Shown here one piece after another: positions 9,730 through 17,834 of a stretch of DNA of 64,000 nucleotides (positions within the stretch are counted from its first letter, which is position 1; every line of letters begins with the position of its first letter). The DNA lies in the NCBI RefSeq assembly GCF_034043515.1, contig NZ_CP138214.1, positions 2,542,001-2,606,000 on the forward strand, given 5' to 3'. The notes beneath the pieces are model-generated. The model searched no databases and was not told the origin of the DNA. It saw nothing but the letters and a program-made list of their open reading frames with translations. Source of the stretch: Pseudomonas sp. MUP55 (GTDB lineage: Bacteria > Pseudomonadota > Gammaproteobacteria > Pseudomonadales > Pseudomonadaceae). The position numbers and the translations under genes were made by a program.

Positions 9730-10967
9730 GGCTGTTCGCCCTCCTGTTGCACTTCCTGGAGCAGCACGGCGAAGTCCTTCAGGGTCTGTTCATCCACTTC
9801 GCTGCCGTAGCTGTCCTGCCAGGCGCGGCTGAACAGCTCCTGGGGCGTGAGCTGGTCGAGTTCGACCAGGCGGTCTTCGTCGCCGTCTTCGCGCGGGCCA
9901 TTGCCTGCGTATTCGGCAGCGATGCGCACCAGGCGCACGGCCTTGCCGTGCAGGGCGGTTTCGATCTGCTGGCGCAGGTCTGGCTGGGGTTCGTCGAGCA
10001 GCACCCGCACTTCCAGCCAGGGGTGACGCTGGGTTTCAGCGAGCAGGTCGACATCGGGCAATTCGGCCAGGGCCTTGAGAATATCCGCCAGCGGCGCCGC
10101 CTCCAGGCGTTGCAGGTTGACCGAGCGCGGAATCAGCAGCGGTTCTACGCTGACCAGCCTTTCGCCCTGAAACATCACGTCGAGAATTTGGTGCTTGTAG
10201 CCGATTTCGGAAAACGACAGCGGAATTGGCGAGCCGCTGTAGCGAATGCGTTCTTCGCCGTTCACCTTTTGCGGCTTGTGCAAATGGCCCAGGGCAACAT
10301 AGCCGACACTTCGATCGAACAGGGTGGCCGGCAGCGCCTCGGCGTTGCCGATGATCAGGCTGCGCTCGGAATCTTGCGACACCGAACCCCCGGCCATGTG
10401 TGCATGGCTGATGGCAATCAGCGCCTGGCCTTTGTTGCGCTTGGCGTTGGCGGCGGCAATCAGCCATTCATGCACCTGGCCGATACCGCGCAGGTAATCG
10501 TCACCCAGGTGTGCGCCGGTGACTTCCGCCGGGCGCAGGAAGGGCAGCGCCAGGCACCAGGCGGCGATCTTGCCTTTGGCGTTCGGCAACGGGATCAACA
10601 GGCGTTCGGCATCCAATTGGCCATCATCCAGCCACAGCACGCGGCCCAACGCATGGGTGCGCAGACGGCGCATCAGCGGGGCGGGCAGTTCGATGCGCGA
10701 GCCGGAGTCATGATTGCCGGCAATCATCACAATCGTCAGGTTCGGGTTTTGTTCATGGGCGCCGATGATGAAGTCATACAGCCGCTCCTGGGCCTTGAGC
10801 GGCGGGTTGACTGTATCGAATATATCGCCGGCGATCAGCAGCGCATCCGGGCGCTCGGCTTTTAACTGGCCGAGCAGCCATTCGAGGAAACAGGCATGTT
10901 CGAAGTCGCGTTCCTGGCCGTGCAGGTTTTGCCCAAGGTGCCAGTCGGAGGTATGAAACAGACGCAA
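9726..10967 (-). CDS. sbcD: SbcD, nuclease subunit of SbcCD
   Basis: This 413-residue metallophosphoesterase is the Mre11-like partner of SbcC. The metal-binding motifs appear in order: HTSDWHLGQ at the N-terminus, GDIFD, GNHDS, HAHMAG and GHLHKPQ. A capping domain follows. It is the first gene of the sbcD-sbcC-gst operon on the minus strand, and its end overlaps the sbcC start. Confidence 0.96.
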   Translation of the reverse strand: MRLFHTSDWHLGQNLHGQERDFEHACFLEWLLGQLKAERPDALLIAGDIFDTVNPPLKAQERLYDFIIGAHEQNPNLTIVMIAGNHDSGSRIELPAPLMRRLRTHALGRVLWLDDGQLDAERLLIPLPNAKGKIAAWCLALPFLRPAEVTGAHLGDDYLRGIGQVHEWLIAAANAKRNKGQALIAISHAHMAGGSVSQDSERSLIIGNAEALPATLFDRSVGYVALGHLHKPQKVNGEERIRYSGSPIPLSFSEIGYKHQILDVMFQGERLVSVEPLLIPRSVNLQRLEAAPLADILKALAELPDVDLLAETQRHPWLEVRVLLDEPQPDLRQQIETALHGKAVRLVRIAAEYAGNGPREDGDEDRLVELDQLTPQELFSRAWQDSYGSEVDEQTLKDFAVLLQEVQQEGEQP

Positions 10968-11047
10968 GGCGAACTCCGTGGAGAAGATGAAAAGGAGGGG
11001 AGTTTACCTGTTATGCGAACACGCTGCTCCAGGTGACGCAGGTCAAC

Positions 11048-11251
11048 TGTGGGAGGGGGCAAGCCCTAATGCCAGTCAGTTAAGGCGAACCCGTACCTGT
11101 GGCGAGGGAGCTTGCTCCCGCTGGGCCGCGAAGCGGCCCCAAACAATGGGCCTGCTGCGCAGTCCAGCGGGAGCAAGCTCCCTCGCCACAGGTTACTTCT
11201 CGCTTGTGCTGCTTCTTAACTGACTGGCATTAGGGCGAGCCCCCTCCCACA
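11048..11251. repeat. Composite nested REP element (1)
   Basis: The outer arms (11048-11083 and 11215-11251) carry the GTGGGAGGGGG end of the common REP, followed by CCCTAATGCCAGTCAGTTAA, and are inverted to each other. Between them, at 11096-11192, lies a complete doublet of another REP type whose arms read ACCTGTGGCGAGGGAGC and GCTCCCTCGCCACAGGT. The whole element fills the space between sbcD and the next minus-strand gene. A second element with the same outer arms but a different inner doublet is at 37840-38033. Confidence 0.8.
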
Positions 11252-11262
11252 GGGGTTGTGCG

Positions 11263-11502
11263 TTATGCCTGGGGCTGCAGGCACTCCAAGGCCCGGTCCG
11301 CCAGGGTGCGGGCCATGTCGATCAGGTGGGCGGTGGAACAGGCCATGTCGCGTTGGGCGCCGTTGAGGTTTTCGGCGGTTTGCGTTGCGGTGGTGGCAGC
11401 GCAGCGTAATAGCGAGGCAATGCTGGCGATGGCGTCTTCGAAGCTCAGGTCTTCGTGGGCGATAAAAACGGGAAAGGGGGGATCGGGGACGAGTTTGTTC
11501 AT
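11263..11502 (-). CDS. Small DUF3077/DUF6124-like protein
   Basis: This gene encodes 79 residues starting MNKLVPDPPFPVFIAHEDLS. The ATG at 11502 is chosen because AGGAG lies seven bases upstream. The upstream in-frame ATG at 11550 would run through the structured leader. The N-terminal PDPP segment and the helical remainder (ASIASLLRCAATTA, DMARTLADRALE) resemble a multi-copy family of short Pseudomonas proteins (DUF3077/DUF6124). Its function is unknown. It is preceded by a leader with phage-immunity-like RNA structure, which suggests control by premature termination or antisense pairing. Confidence 0.65.
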   Translation of the reverse strand: MNKLVPDPPFPVFIAHEDLSFEDAIASIASLLRCAATTATQTAENLNGAQRDMACSTAHLIDMARTLADRALECLQPQA

Positions 11503-11539
11503 GCGTGAAGCTCCTGCTTGGGTTGGGAGCCACTCTTTT

Positions 11540-11700
11540 GCCGATCTCACACGTCAAAAGGTGGCAGCTATGTGCGGGGTGAGATACCGGAAAGCAGGAT
11601 CCGGCCAGACCAAAGCCTGCCCGCACATAGCCGCCATAGACGGTCGTAGCGCATGGCGCCTGCTAATACACGGGATCTCACACCCGATCGCTGATATGCA
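11540..11700 (-). ncRNA. Candidate P4 CI / C4-type antisense RNA leader
   Basis: On the minus strand a 16-bp stem pairs GGCGGCTATGTGCGGG (11635-11620) with CCCGCACATAGCTGCC (11578-11563), with one G-U pair. Inside it is a small CCGGA/TCCGG hairpin. The stem is followed at its closing side by ATCTCACC (11585-11578). The complementary octamer core GTGAGATC occurs twice outside the stem, as GTGTGAGATC at 11693-11684 (in the loop of a CGGG/CCCG hairpin) and at 11552-11543. The order target, antisense, target is that of seqA-seqB-seqC in the phage P4 immunity region and of C4 RNAs. The pairing is seen in the sequence; the functional reading is inference. Confidence 0.5.
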
Positions 11701-11835
11701 GCGACGAAGCGAAGGCTATCCAGCGAAATGAGCAGGCGCAAGGCCGAAGGATTGTCTAGGAAACGTCCTGCAAATTAAAGGGATAGGGATTGCTGGCCTT
11801 TAACAATGCATGTCCAGCAGGCGATGCAGGTCAAC

Positions 11836-11924
11836 TGTGGGAGGGGGCTTGCTCCCGATAGCGGTGTGTCAGTGATAGGTGTGTTGACTGACACACCGCT
11901 ATCGGGAGCAAGCCCCCTCCCACA
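11836..11924. repeat. REPIN, GTGGGAGGGGGCTTGC family
   Basis: This is a nearly perfect inverted doublet: TGTGGGAGGGGGCTTGCTCC and its complement, with CGATAGCGGTGTGTCAGT and its complement continuing inward. It sits just downstream of batD. Confidence 0.9.
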
Positions 11925-11947
11925 ATTGGTTCGCGTGGTGTTCGGGG

Positions 11948-13588
11948 TTATTTGGGGTACAGCGGCGGCAAGCTGGTGGTGTCGGTGGCCGGGTCTTGTT
12001 GGCGCTCGGCCACGGGGATGGCCTTGATCGCCCGCCACAGGTCTTCACCCAGCCAGTACTGGCCGCTCTCGCTGTACAACGCGCCGTTCAAGCCGTCCAG
12101 TGCATCCGACAATGGCACGAACCGCGCGGCCATGTCGGCCAGGGTTTCCGGTTGCTGGCGGGCCCAGGCATCCAGGGCCTGGCGGGTGGCCTGGGGGTCG
12201 TTGGCCTGGGTCGCGCGCTTGAGGTCGTCGAGCAAGGTGCGTGGGCTCGGGCCGGTTTGCGCGGCGCGTTGCACGGCGGGTTGGCGGCGGGCGCGCCACC
12301 ACAGGCCGAAGCCCAGCAAGGTGGTGCAGGCCAGCAGCAGGGTGCTGAGCTGCCACAGCCACAGGCGCTCCTCATCCGGCGCGGTGATGACGGTCGGCGT
12401 GGCGGGCGTGTCCACCACCAGGCTCGGGTTGACCGCAACCTGCAGGGTGCGAGCGGGCAGGGTGGTGCGTTCAAGGTGATCTTCATGGGTGTTCCACCAC
12501 ACCACTTCGACGGCGGGCAGTTCCAGCGCGCCGGCACGAGTTGGCACCAGGGCCTCACGGTCTTCACGGCTGCCGATCAGGCCGCGCTCGCTGGTCTGGT
12601 TGCCCAGTACCGGCTGATCCGGGTAGCGCCGCAGGCCGTTAACCTCGGTACTGGGCAGCGCCGGCAGTTGCGCACTGGACAGGCCCTCGACCTTGACCGT
12701 GAGGCTGCGCGTCAACGAGTCACCGACCTGTACATGCTCGGGCGTGGGGTTCCAGGTTTCATCCAGGCTCAGGCTGCGCGCCGGCAGCCACGGCGTGTCA
12801 GCGGGGTAGAACTCGGGCTTGGGCTTGACCGTCAACGCCAGGGGCGCCGAGCTTGCGTGGATCAGCTTGCCCGGTTTGGTGCCCTGCAGCGTGTTCTCCT
12901 GAGGCGGTCGTGATTCCACCAGAGTGGCGCTGAAGGTCTGCGCTGCAATCGTCAACGTGCCGCTGTGCTGCGGATAGATTGCATAGCGGGTTTCGATCAC
13001 GCCATGGCGGATGCTGTTGATGACTTTTTCATAGGTGCGCGACTCGCCCAGTTGCTCCACCCGTGCATCCGGGAGCTGCAGTGGCGTGAGGCTGCTGTCG
13101 TCGTACAGCGACACCGAGTGGTACACGCGTACCGTCAACAGGGCCTGGGCCTGCACGTAGACGCTGGTCTGGTCGAGGTTGGCTTCGACAAACACCGGTG
13201 CCAGTTCGGCGCTGGTGTTCTGGCTGGCGGTCTCCAGCACCTGCAAGGTGATCGGCTGGGTCTTGAGTTCGCCCACTTGCAGCGGCGGGATCACCACGGT
13301 GCCGTTTTCCCTGGGCAGCAGGGTGATGATCCAGCGTGTGGTGGCGTGGTTATCGCCGCCCAGGGTGGTGAGCTGGTTGATCTGGCGCGTGCCGCTGACT
13401 TCGAACTGCGCGTCCAGCGGCGACAGGTCGGGCTTGCCGAACTGGGTCACGTCGCTGGATTCCACCGTCAGTTCCACCGTTTCCCCGGAATTGAGGCGGC
13501 TGCGGTCGACGCTGGCCACCAGGTTCGCCGCCTGGGCGTGGCCTGCCGACAAGGCGAGCAAGAGCAGAAGGGTGGTGCGGCGGCTCAT
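11948..13588 (-). CDS. batD: BatD-family membrane-anchored protein
   Basis: This 546-residue protein has a signal peptide (MSRRTTLLLLLALSAGHAQA), a long periplasmic beta-rich region with BatD features (DRSRLNSGETVELTVES, GTRQINQLTTLGG) and one transmembrane segment near residue 410 (LWQLSTLLLACTTLLGFGLW). A cytoplasmic tail follows. It is the last gene of the moxR-DUF58-DUF4381-batA-batB-batD operon, and its start overlaps the batB stop by four bases. Bat proteins are linked to envelope stress and aerotolerance in other bacteria. Their biochemical role is not settled. Confidence 0.88.
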   Translation of the reverse strand: MSRRTTLLLLLALSAGHAQAANLVASVDRSRLNSGETVELTVESSDVTQFGKPDLSPLDAQFEVSGTRQINQLTTLGGDNHATTRWIITLLPRENGTVVIPPLQVGELKTQPITLQVLETASQNTSAELAPVFVEANLDQTSVYVQAQALLTVRVYHSVSLYDDSSLTPLQLPDARVEQLGESRTYEKVINSIRHGVIETRYAIYPQHSGTLTIAAQTFSATLVESRPPQENTLQGTKPGKLIHASSAPLALTVKPKPEFYPADTPWLPARSLSLDETWNPTPEHVQVGDSLTRSLTVKVEGLSSAQLPALPSTEVNGLRRYPDQPVLGNQTSERGLIGSREDREALVPTRAGALELPAVEVVWWNTHEDHLERTTLPARTLQVAVNPSLVVDTPATPTVITAPDEERLWLWQLSTLLLACTTLLGFGLWWRARRQPAVQRAAQTGPSPRTLLDDLKRATQANDPQATRQALDAWARQQPETLADMAARFVPLSDALDGLNGALYSESGQYWLGEDLWRAIKAIPVAERQQDPATDTTSLPPLYPK

Positions 13589-15324
13589 CGAGTCTTGTCC
13601 TGTTGTTGTTGCTGTTCGTACCAGAATTTACGTCGCAGCAGTTCACCGGGGTTGTCCGGGATCTGCTGCAGCCATTGCTCCAGCGCCTGGCGCTGCTCGC
13701 CTTGGAGGCCGGCATCGGCCGGACGTAGCGGCGGTGTGGTGGTTTGCTCGTCGCCCAGTTCGCTGCCGGGTACTTCGTTACTGGCGGTTGGCGGCGTGAC
13801 CGCGCCGTCGGTGGTGCCGTTTCCGGCTTCGCCCTGGCCCTGGGTGGACTGCTCGCCACCCTTGGCCTCTTGCCCATCCGCACCCGGTTGCGCAGTTTGG
13901 CCGGGTTGAGTGGTTTCGTCATCCTGGTTTTTTTCGGGTTCGTCGGGCTGCGATTGCGCTTGTTCCTCAAGCAGACTTTCCACCAATGCCTTGTTTTTCA
14001 GGGCTGGCTGCAGGTCGGGTTGGGCTTCGAGGGCCTGTTCGTAGGCATCGATCGCCGCTTCCAGTGCACCGGACCTGGCCAGGGCATTCCCCCGATTGTA
14101 GTGGGCGTAGGCGTCGTCACCTTCGGCAAAGCGCTTGATCGCCTCGGCATAGTTGCCGGCCTGGTAGAGGGCCACGCCTTGCCATTGCCGGTCCTGAAAG
14201 CGTTCGGCGGCCTCGGCGGGGCGCTTTTTCTTGAGCAGGTATTGGCCTTGCTGGTCGGGGCGCAGCCACAGGTCCTGGAATTCGAAGGCGTAGCTGGGCT
14301 GCGGTGCGGCCATCAACAGCAGCGGCAGGCAAAACAGCCAACCGCGGCGCCCGGCGCAAGCGGCCAACAGCAGCAGCGGCAGGAGCAGCCAGTAGCCCTG
14401 ATCGGCCCAGGTGTCCAGGCGCAGCAGTTGGCCGTCGTCGCGCAGGGCTTGCGGCGGATCGAGTACGCCCAGTTGCCGCAGGTCTTTCTCGTCCAGGCGC
14501 GCGGCTCGGTAGCGGCCGCCCATTTCGCTGGCGAAGGCCTTCAAAGTCGGGCTGTCGAGGCGTGGGATCAGGATCGCGCCCTGTTCGTCCTTGAGAAATT
14601 CGCCGCTTTCCTGGGTCACTGGCGTGCCTTCACGGCTGCCGATGCCGAGGATCGACAAGCTCGGCGCCTGGTTACCTTGCAGCAGCAGGCGAATACCCTG
14701 GCGCTCCTGCTTGGACAGCGACGAGCCGATCAGCAGCAGACGCCCCTGGCCGAGGCCTGCGTGCTTGAGCAGGGCCAGGGCTTTTTCCACCGCCAGGTCG
14801 GCGCGGTGGCCCGGCTCGGGCATGATCGAGGGCCGTAGCGCTTCGAGCAGGTTACGGCTGGTGGCCAGGTCATCTGACAGCGGCACCAGGGTGTGGGCGC
14901 TGCCGGCATACACGACGATGGCCGTTTGCGCATCGGTGCGCGCTTGCAGCAAGTCATACAGCTTGCGCCGCGCCTGTTCGAGGCGGTTGGGCGGGCTGTC
15001 GGTGGCGAGCATCTCCGGCGTGAGTTCCAGCAGCACCACCAGCGGGTCGGACGGCTTCTGGCTGAGTTGTTCAACCCGTTGCCAACTGGGCCCCAGCAGC
15101 GCGAGCAACGCCAGCAGCCAGGCGATGCCCAGCACCACCCAGGGGGATTTGCTCTCGCGACCGCTGCCGCCACTGAGCAAGGTGGCATGGAACGCCGGCG
15201 GCAGGATGACCTGCCAGCGCCCGGCGCGTTTCTGCCGGTGCCACAGTTGCCACAGCAACCAGCCGAGCAGCGGCAGCAGCAACAGCCACCAGGGGCGCAA
15301 CCAATGTGGCCACAAGGCGATCAT
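13585..15324 (-). CDS. batB: BatB-BatC fusion: VWA domain plus TPR protein
   Basis: This 579-residue protein starts MIALWPHWLRPWW at 15324, where the ATG overlaps the batA stop (ATGA). Two N-terminal transmembrane segments are followed by a von Willebrand A-like domain, a further hydrophobic pair near residue 300 (YWLLLPLLLLAAC), and TPR motifs near residues 345-450 (GVALYQAGNYAEAIKRF, ALARSGALEAAIDAYEQAL). A low-complexity Gln/Glu/Gly tail ends the protein. The metal-site motif expected as DxSxS reads LELTPEML, so the MIDAS appears degenerate. The TPR half corresponds to the separate BatC of other bacteria. Confidence 0.88.
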   Translation of the reverse strand: MIALWPHWLRPWWLLLLPLLGWLLWQLWHRQKRAGRWQVILPPAFHATLLSGGSGRESKSPWVVLGIAWLLALLALLGPSWQRVEQLSQKPSDPLVVLLELTPEMLATDSPPNRLEQARRKLYDLLQARTDAQTAIVVYAGSAHTLVPLSDDLATSRNLLEALRPSIMPEPGHRADLAVEKALALLKHAGLGQGRLLLIGSSLSKQERQGIRLLLQGNQAPSLSILGIGSREGTPVTQESGEFLKDEQGAILIPRLDSPTLKAFASEMGGRYRAARLDEKDLRQLGVLDPPQALRDDGQLLRLDTWADQGYWLLLPLLLLAACAGRRGWLFCLPLLLMAAPQPSYAFEFQDLWLRPDQQGQYLLKKKRPAEAAERFQDRQWQGVALYQAGNYAEAIKRFAEGDDAYAHYNRGNALARSGALEAAIDAYEQALEAQPDLQPALKNKALVESLLEEQAQSQPDEPEKNQDDETTQPGQTAQPGADGQEAKGGEQSTQGQGEAGNGTTDGAVTPPTASNEVPGSELGDEQTTTPPLRPADAGLQGEQRQALEQWLQQIPDNPGELLRRKFWYEQQQQQDKTR

Positions 15325-16409
15325 CGACGCCTCCGCAAGCGCAGGCGCTTGAGGCGCTGGCGCCATTCAGGGCTCTGGGGCAGGAACATGCCCTTGCTCG
15401 ACAGTTTGTTGTACAGCCGCTGCAAGGCGTTGTTCGGCCAGCGCTCCTGCACCACCAGCAAGAGGCTGAGGATCAGCGCCAGGGCCAGAGGGCCGCTGTA
15501 CAACGCGTGGGCCGGACGGGCCTGAGTGGGCTGCTGTTCGACCGGCTCCAGCGTGTCGAGGGTTGCCTTGATCTGCTCCAGCTCCTTGCCATCGCGGGCG
15601 CGGAAATACTGGCCACCCGTCGCCTCGGCGATTGCCCTGAGCGCCGGTTCGTCGAGGTCCAGGCTGGGGTTCACGCCGAGAATGCCCAGCGAACCGGTCT
15701 GCTCGGGATCGGCGCCGATGCCGATCGGGTAGATTTTCACGCCTTCTTCGGCGGCCAGGCGCGCCGCGGTGAGTGGGTCGATTTGCCCGGCGTTATTGGC
15801 GCCGTCGGTCACCAGGATCAGCACGCGGCTCTGCGCCGGGCGCTGGCGCAGGCGTTTCAAGGCCAGGCCGATGGCGTCGCCGATTGCGGTGTTCTTGCCG
15901 GCAATGCCGATGCGCGCTTCGTCCAGCCAGGTGCGCACGGTACGCCGGTCGAAGGTCAGTGGCGCCTGCAGGTAGGCTTGGCTGCCAAACAGGATCAGGC
16001 CCACGCGGTCGCCTTCACGGCTTTGAAGAAAATCCCCGAGCAGGTGCTTGACCAGGGCCAGGCGACTGACGTCCTCGTCCTGCCAGTGCATGTCGGGAAA
16101 ATCCATGGAGCCGGACACATCCACCGCCACCAGCAAGTCGCGGCCACTGGCGGCAATCGGCAACGGCTCGCCCAGCCACTCGGGGCGCGCGGCGGCGGTC
16201 AACAGCAGCAGCCACAGGACCACGAACGGTGCCTGCTGGCGCCAGCCCGGCAGGTTCACTCGGGCGCGGCGCCGGGCCAGGCTTTCGAGGTCGTTGAGGT
16301 AGCTGACCTTCAAGGCGGGTTCGCCACTGTCGGCCACTGGCAGGACGAGGCGCATCAGCCACGGCAAAGGCAACAGGGCAAAGATCCACGGCCAGGCGAA
16401 CTCAAACAT
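15321..16409 (-). CDS. batA: BatA: VWA domain membrane protein
   Basis: This 362-residue protein has N-terminal hydrophobic segments (FAWPWIFALLPLPWLMRLVL and PFVVLWLLLLTAAA), then a VWA domain with an intact MIDAS motif DVSGSMD at residues 97-103. A second conserved patch, LVTDGANNAG, follows, and a C-terminal transmembrane helix (LYSGPLALALILSLLLVVQE). The gene overlaps DUF4381 upstream by eight bases and batB downstream by four. It probably acts in the inner membrane with BatB and the MoxR ATPase. Confidence 0.92.
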   Translation of the reverse strand: MFEFAWPWIFALLPLPWLMRLVLPVADSGEPALKVSYLNDLESLARRRARVNLPGWRQQAPFVVLWLLLLTAAARPEWLGEPLPIAASGRDLLVAVDVSGSMDFPDMHWQDEDVSRLALVKHLLGDFLQSREGDRVGLILFGSQAYLQAPLTFDRRTVRTWLDEARIGIAGKNTAIGDAIGLALKRLRQRPAQSRVLILVTDGANNAGQIDPLTAARLAAEEGVKIYPIGIGADPEQTGSLGILGVNPSLDLDEPALRAIAEATGGQYFRARDGKELEQIKATLDTLEPVEQQPTQARPAHALYSGPLALALILSLLLVVQERWPNNALQRLYNKLSSKGMFLPQSPEWRQRLKRLRLRRRR

Positions 16410-16896
16410 GTTTGCGGATCCAGGTGTCGACGGCTTGGGTCAGGCCGGCGATGGCCTTGTCGTCGAGTTTGCATTCAGGCTTGTAGGCGCCTTCCACCAG
16501 CACCATCCAGCGCGTGAGGCCGGCGGCAGGGCAGCGGTTGTCAAGAAACGCCAGCCATTTGCGGCCGTTGAGGGTGTGGCTCTGGCTGTAGGGGTAGTCG
16601 TTGCGGCACAGGCGCTTGAGCAAGCCATTGAGCTGTTGCAACCAGGCGCCGGCGGGCGCGCCGTCATAGGGTTTGGGCATCAGCGCCAGCTCGGCCAGGG
16701 CCGCGATGCGCAGCGGGTCCAGCGGTTGTTCGACACGGGCCACCGGGCGTCGCGTGGGCAGGAAGCGGCGCAGCCACCACAGGCCCCAGCCAAGCAGCGG
16801 GATCACCAGCAACAGCAGCCACCAGCCCGGCGCGGGCGGCCAGAAGCCGATGGGCGGTGGCGCGATCAGCGGTTGCAGTTGGTCGAGGCTGCTCAT
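16402..16896 (-). CDS. DUF4381 membrane protein
   Basis: The 164-residue product starts MSSLDQLQPLIAPPPIGFWP. The ATG at 16896 overlaps the stop of the DUF58 gene by four bases and is preferred over an upstream in-frame ATG at 17172, deep inside that gene. There is one transmembrane segment near residues 25-45 (GWWLLLLVIPLLGWGLWWL), and the rest is cytoplasmic and helical. The family is normally found, as here, between the DUF58 and batA genes. Its function is unknown. Confidence 0.88.
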   Translation of the reverse strand: MSSLDQLQPLIAPPPIGFWPPAPGWWLLLLVIPLLGWGLWWLRRFLPTRRPVARVEQPLDPLRIAALAELALMPKPYDGAPAGAWLQQLNGLLKRLCRNDYPYSQSHTLNGRKWLAFLDNRCPAAGLTRWMVLVEGAYKPECKLDDKAIAGLTQAVDTWIRKHV

Positions 16897-17834
16897 TGTT
16901 TTTTGACCGGGCGTTGCGGGTTGAGGTATTCGCGCAGTTGCTCGACCATTTCGCTCTGGGTGCTCAGTGGCATCAACAATACGCGCAGTTTTTGCGCGAG
17001 CAGTTCCCAGCGGGCGATGCGTGCTTCGGCCTGGGCCTTGTAGGCCTGGCGCAATTCGTAATTGAGCGTGTCCAGTTCCAGTTGCGCACCCCGTTGCGCA
17101 AAGCGCAGCAACCCGGCGGCGGGCAGGGCGTGGTCCAGCGGATCGGAGATGGGCAGCAGCAACAGGTCGCAATGGCGCGACAGCAGACTCAACTGTTGCT
17201 CGGCACCTTCAGTCAGCGCCCGTTCATCGCAGATCACAATCCCCAGGCTGCCGGGGCGCAGCACTTCGCGACCACGGCGCAGGGCCATGCCCAAGGCGTC
17301 GGCTTCCGGGCGGCTCTCGGTGTTCAGGCTCTGGTTGACCCGCACCAGGCGGTTCAGCAGTTGCAGCAGGCTTTGCTTGCTGCGTCGGGGTTTGATTTCG
17401 TAGTGCTCGCTGTCGCCGAACACCAGGCCGCCCACGCGGTCGTTATGCCCCAGCGCGGCCCAGCCGATCAGGCTGGCGGCTTGGGCGGCCAGCACCGATT
17501 TGAACATCTGCCCCGAGCCGAAAAACAGCCGGCAGCTTTGCTCGACCATGATGAAAATCGGCCGCTCGCGCTCTTCGTGGAACAGCTTGGTGTGCGGCTC
17601 CTGGGTGCGCGCCGTGACGCGCCAGTCGATGGTGCGCACGTCGTCCCCGGCCTGGTACACGCGCACCTGGTCGAAGTCCACGCCGCGCCCGCGCAGTTTG
17701 GAATGGTGCAGGCCGATCAGCGGGCTGCGCTGGCCGGGGGTGGAAAACAACTGCACTTCGCGCACGCGATGGCGCATCTCGATCAACTCGCTGAGCGTGA
17801 CGTGGATACCCGCGCTCGCGTTCATCGGCTTCAA
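16893..17834 (-). CDS. DUF58 domain protein
   Basis: The product is 313 residues long from the ATG at 17834, or 310 from the second ATG at 17825. The DUF58 core is clear: RGVDFDQVRVYQAGDDVRTI, then DWRVTARTQEPHTKLFHEER. A VWA-like fold is expected after it. The gene overlaps moxR upstream and DUF4381 downstream by four bases each. In other MoxR operons DUF58 proteins are thought to be partners or substrates of the ATPase. Confidence 0.92.
   Translation of the reverse strand: MKPMNASAGIHVTLSELIEMRHRVREVQLFSTPGQRSPLIGLHHSKLRGRGVDFDQVRVYQAGDDVRTIDWRVTARTQEPHTKLFHEERERPIFIMVEQSCRLFFGSGQMFKSVLAAQAASLIGWAALGHNDRVGGLVFGDSEHYEIKPRRSKQSLLQLLNRLVRVNQSLNTESRPEADALGMALRRGREVLRPGSLGIVICDERALTEGAEQQLSLLSRHCDLLLLPISDPLDHALPAAGLLRFAQRGAQLELDTLNYELRQAYKAQAEARIARWELLAQKLRVLLMPLSTQSEMVEQLREYLNPQRPVKKQ

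Noticed and set aside
11216..11626. A 136-codon minus-strand frame across the structured leader
   Set aside because: It is in a different frame from the 79-residue gene, runs through the RNA stem-loop and a REP arm, and has no ribosome site.
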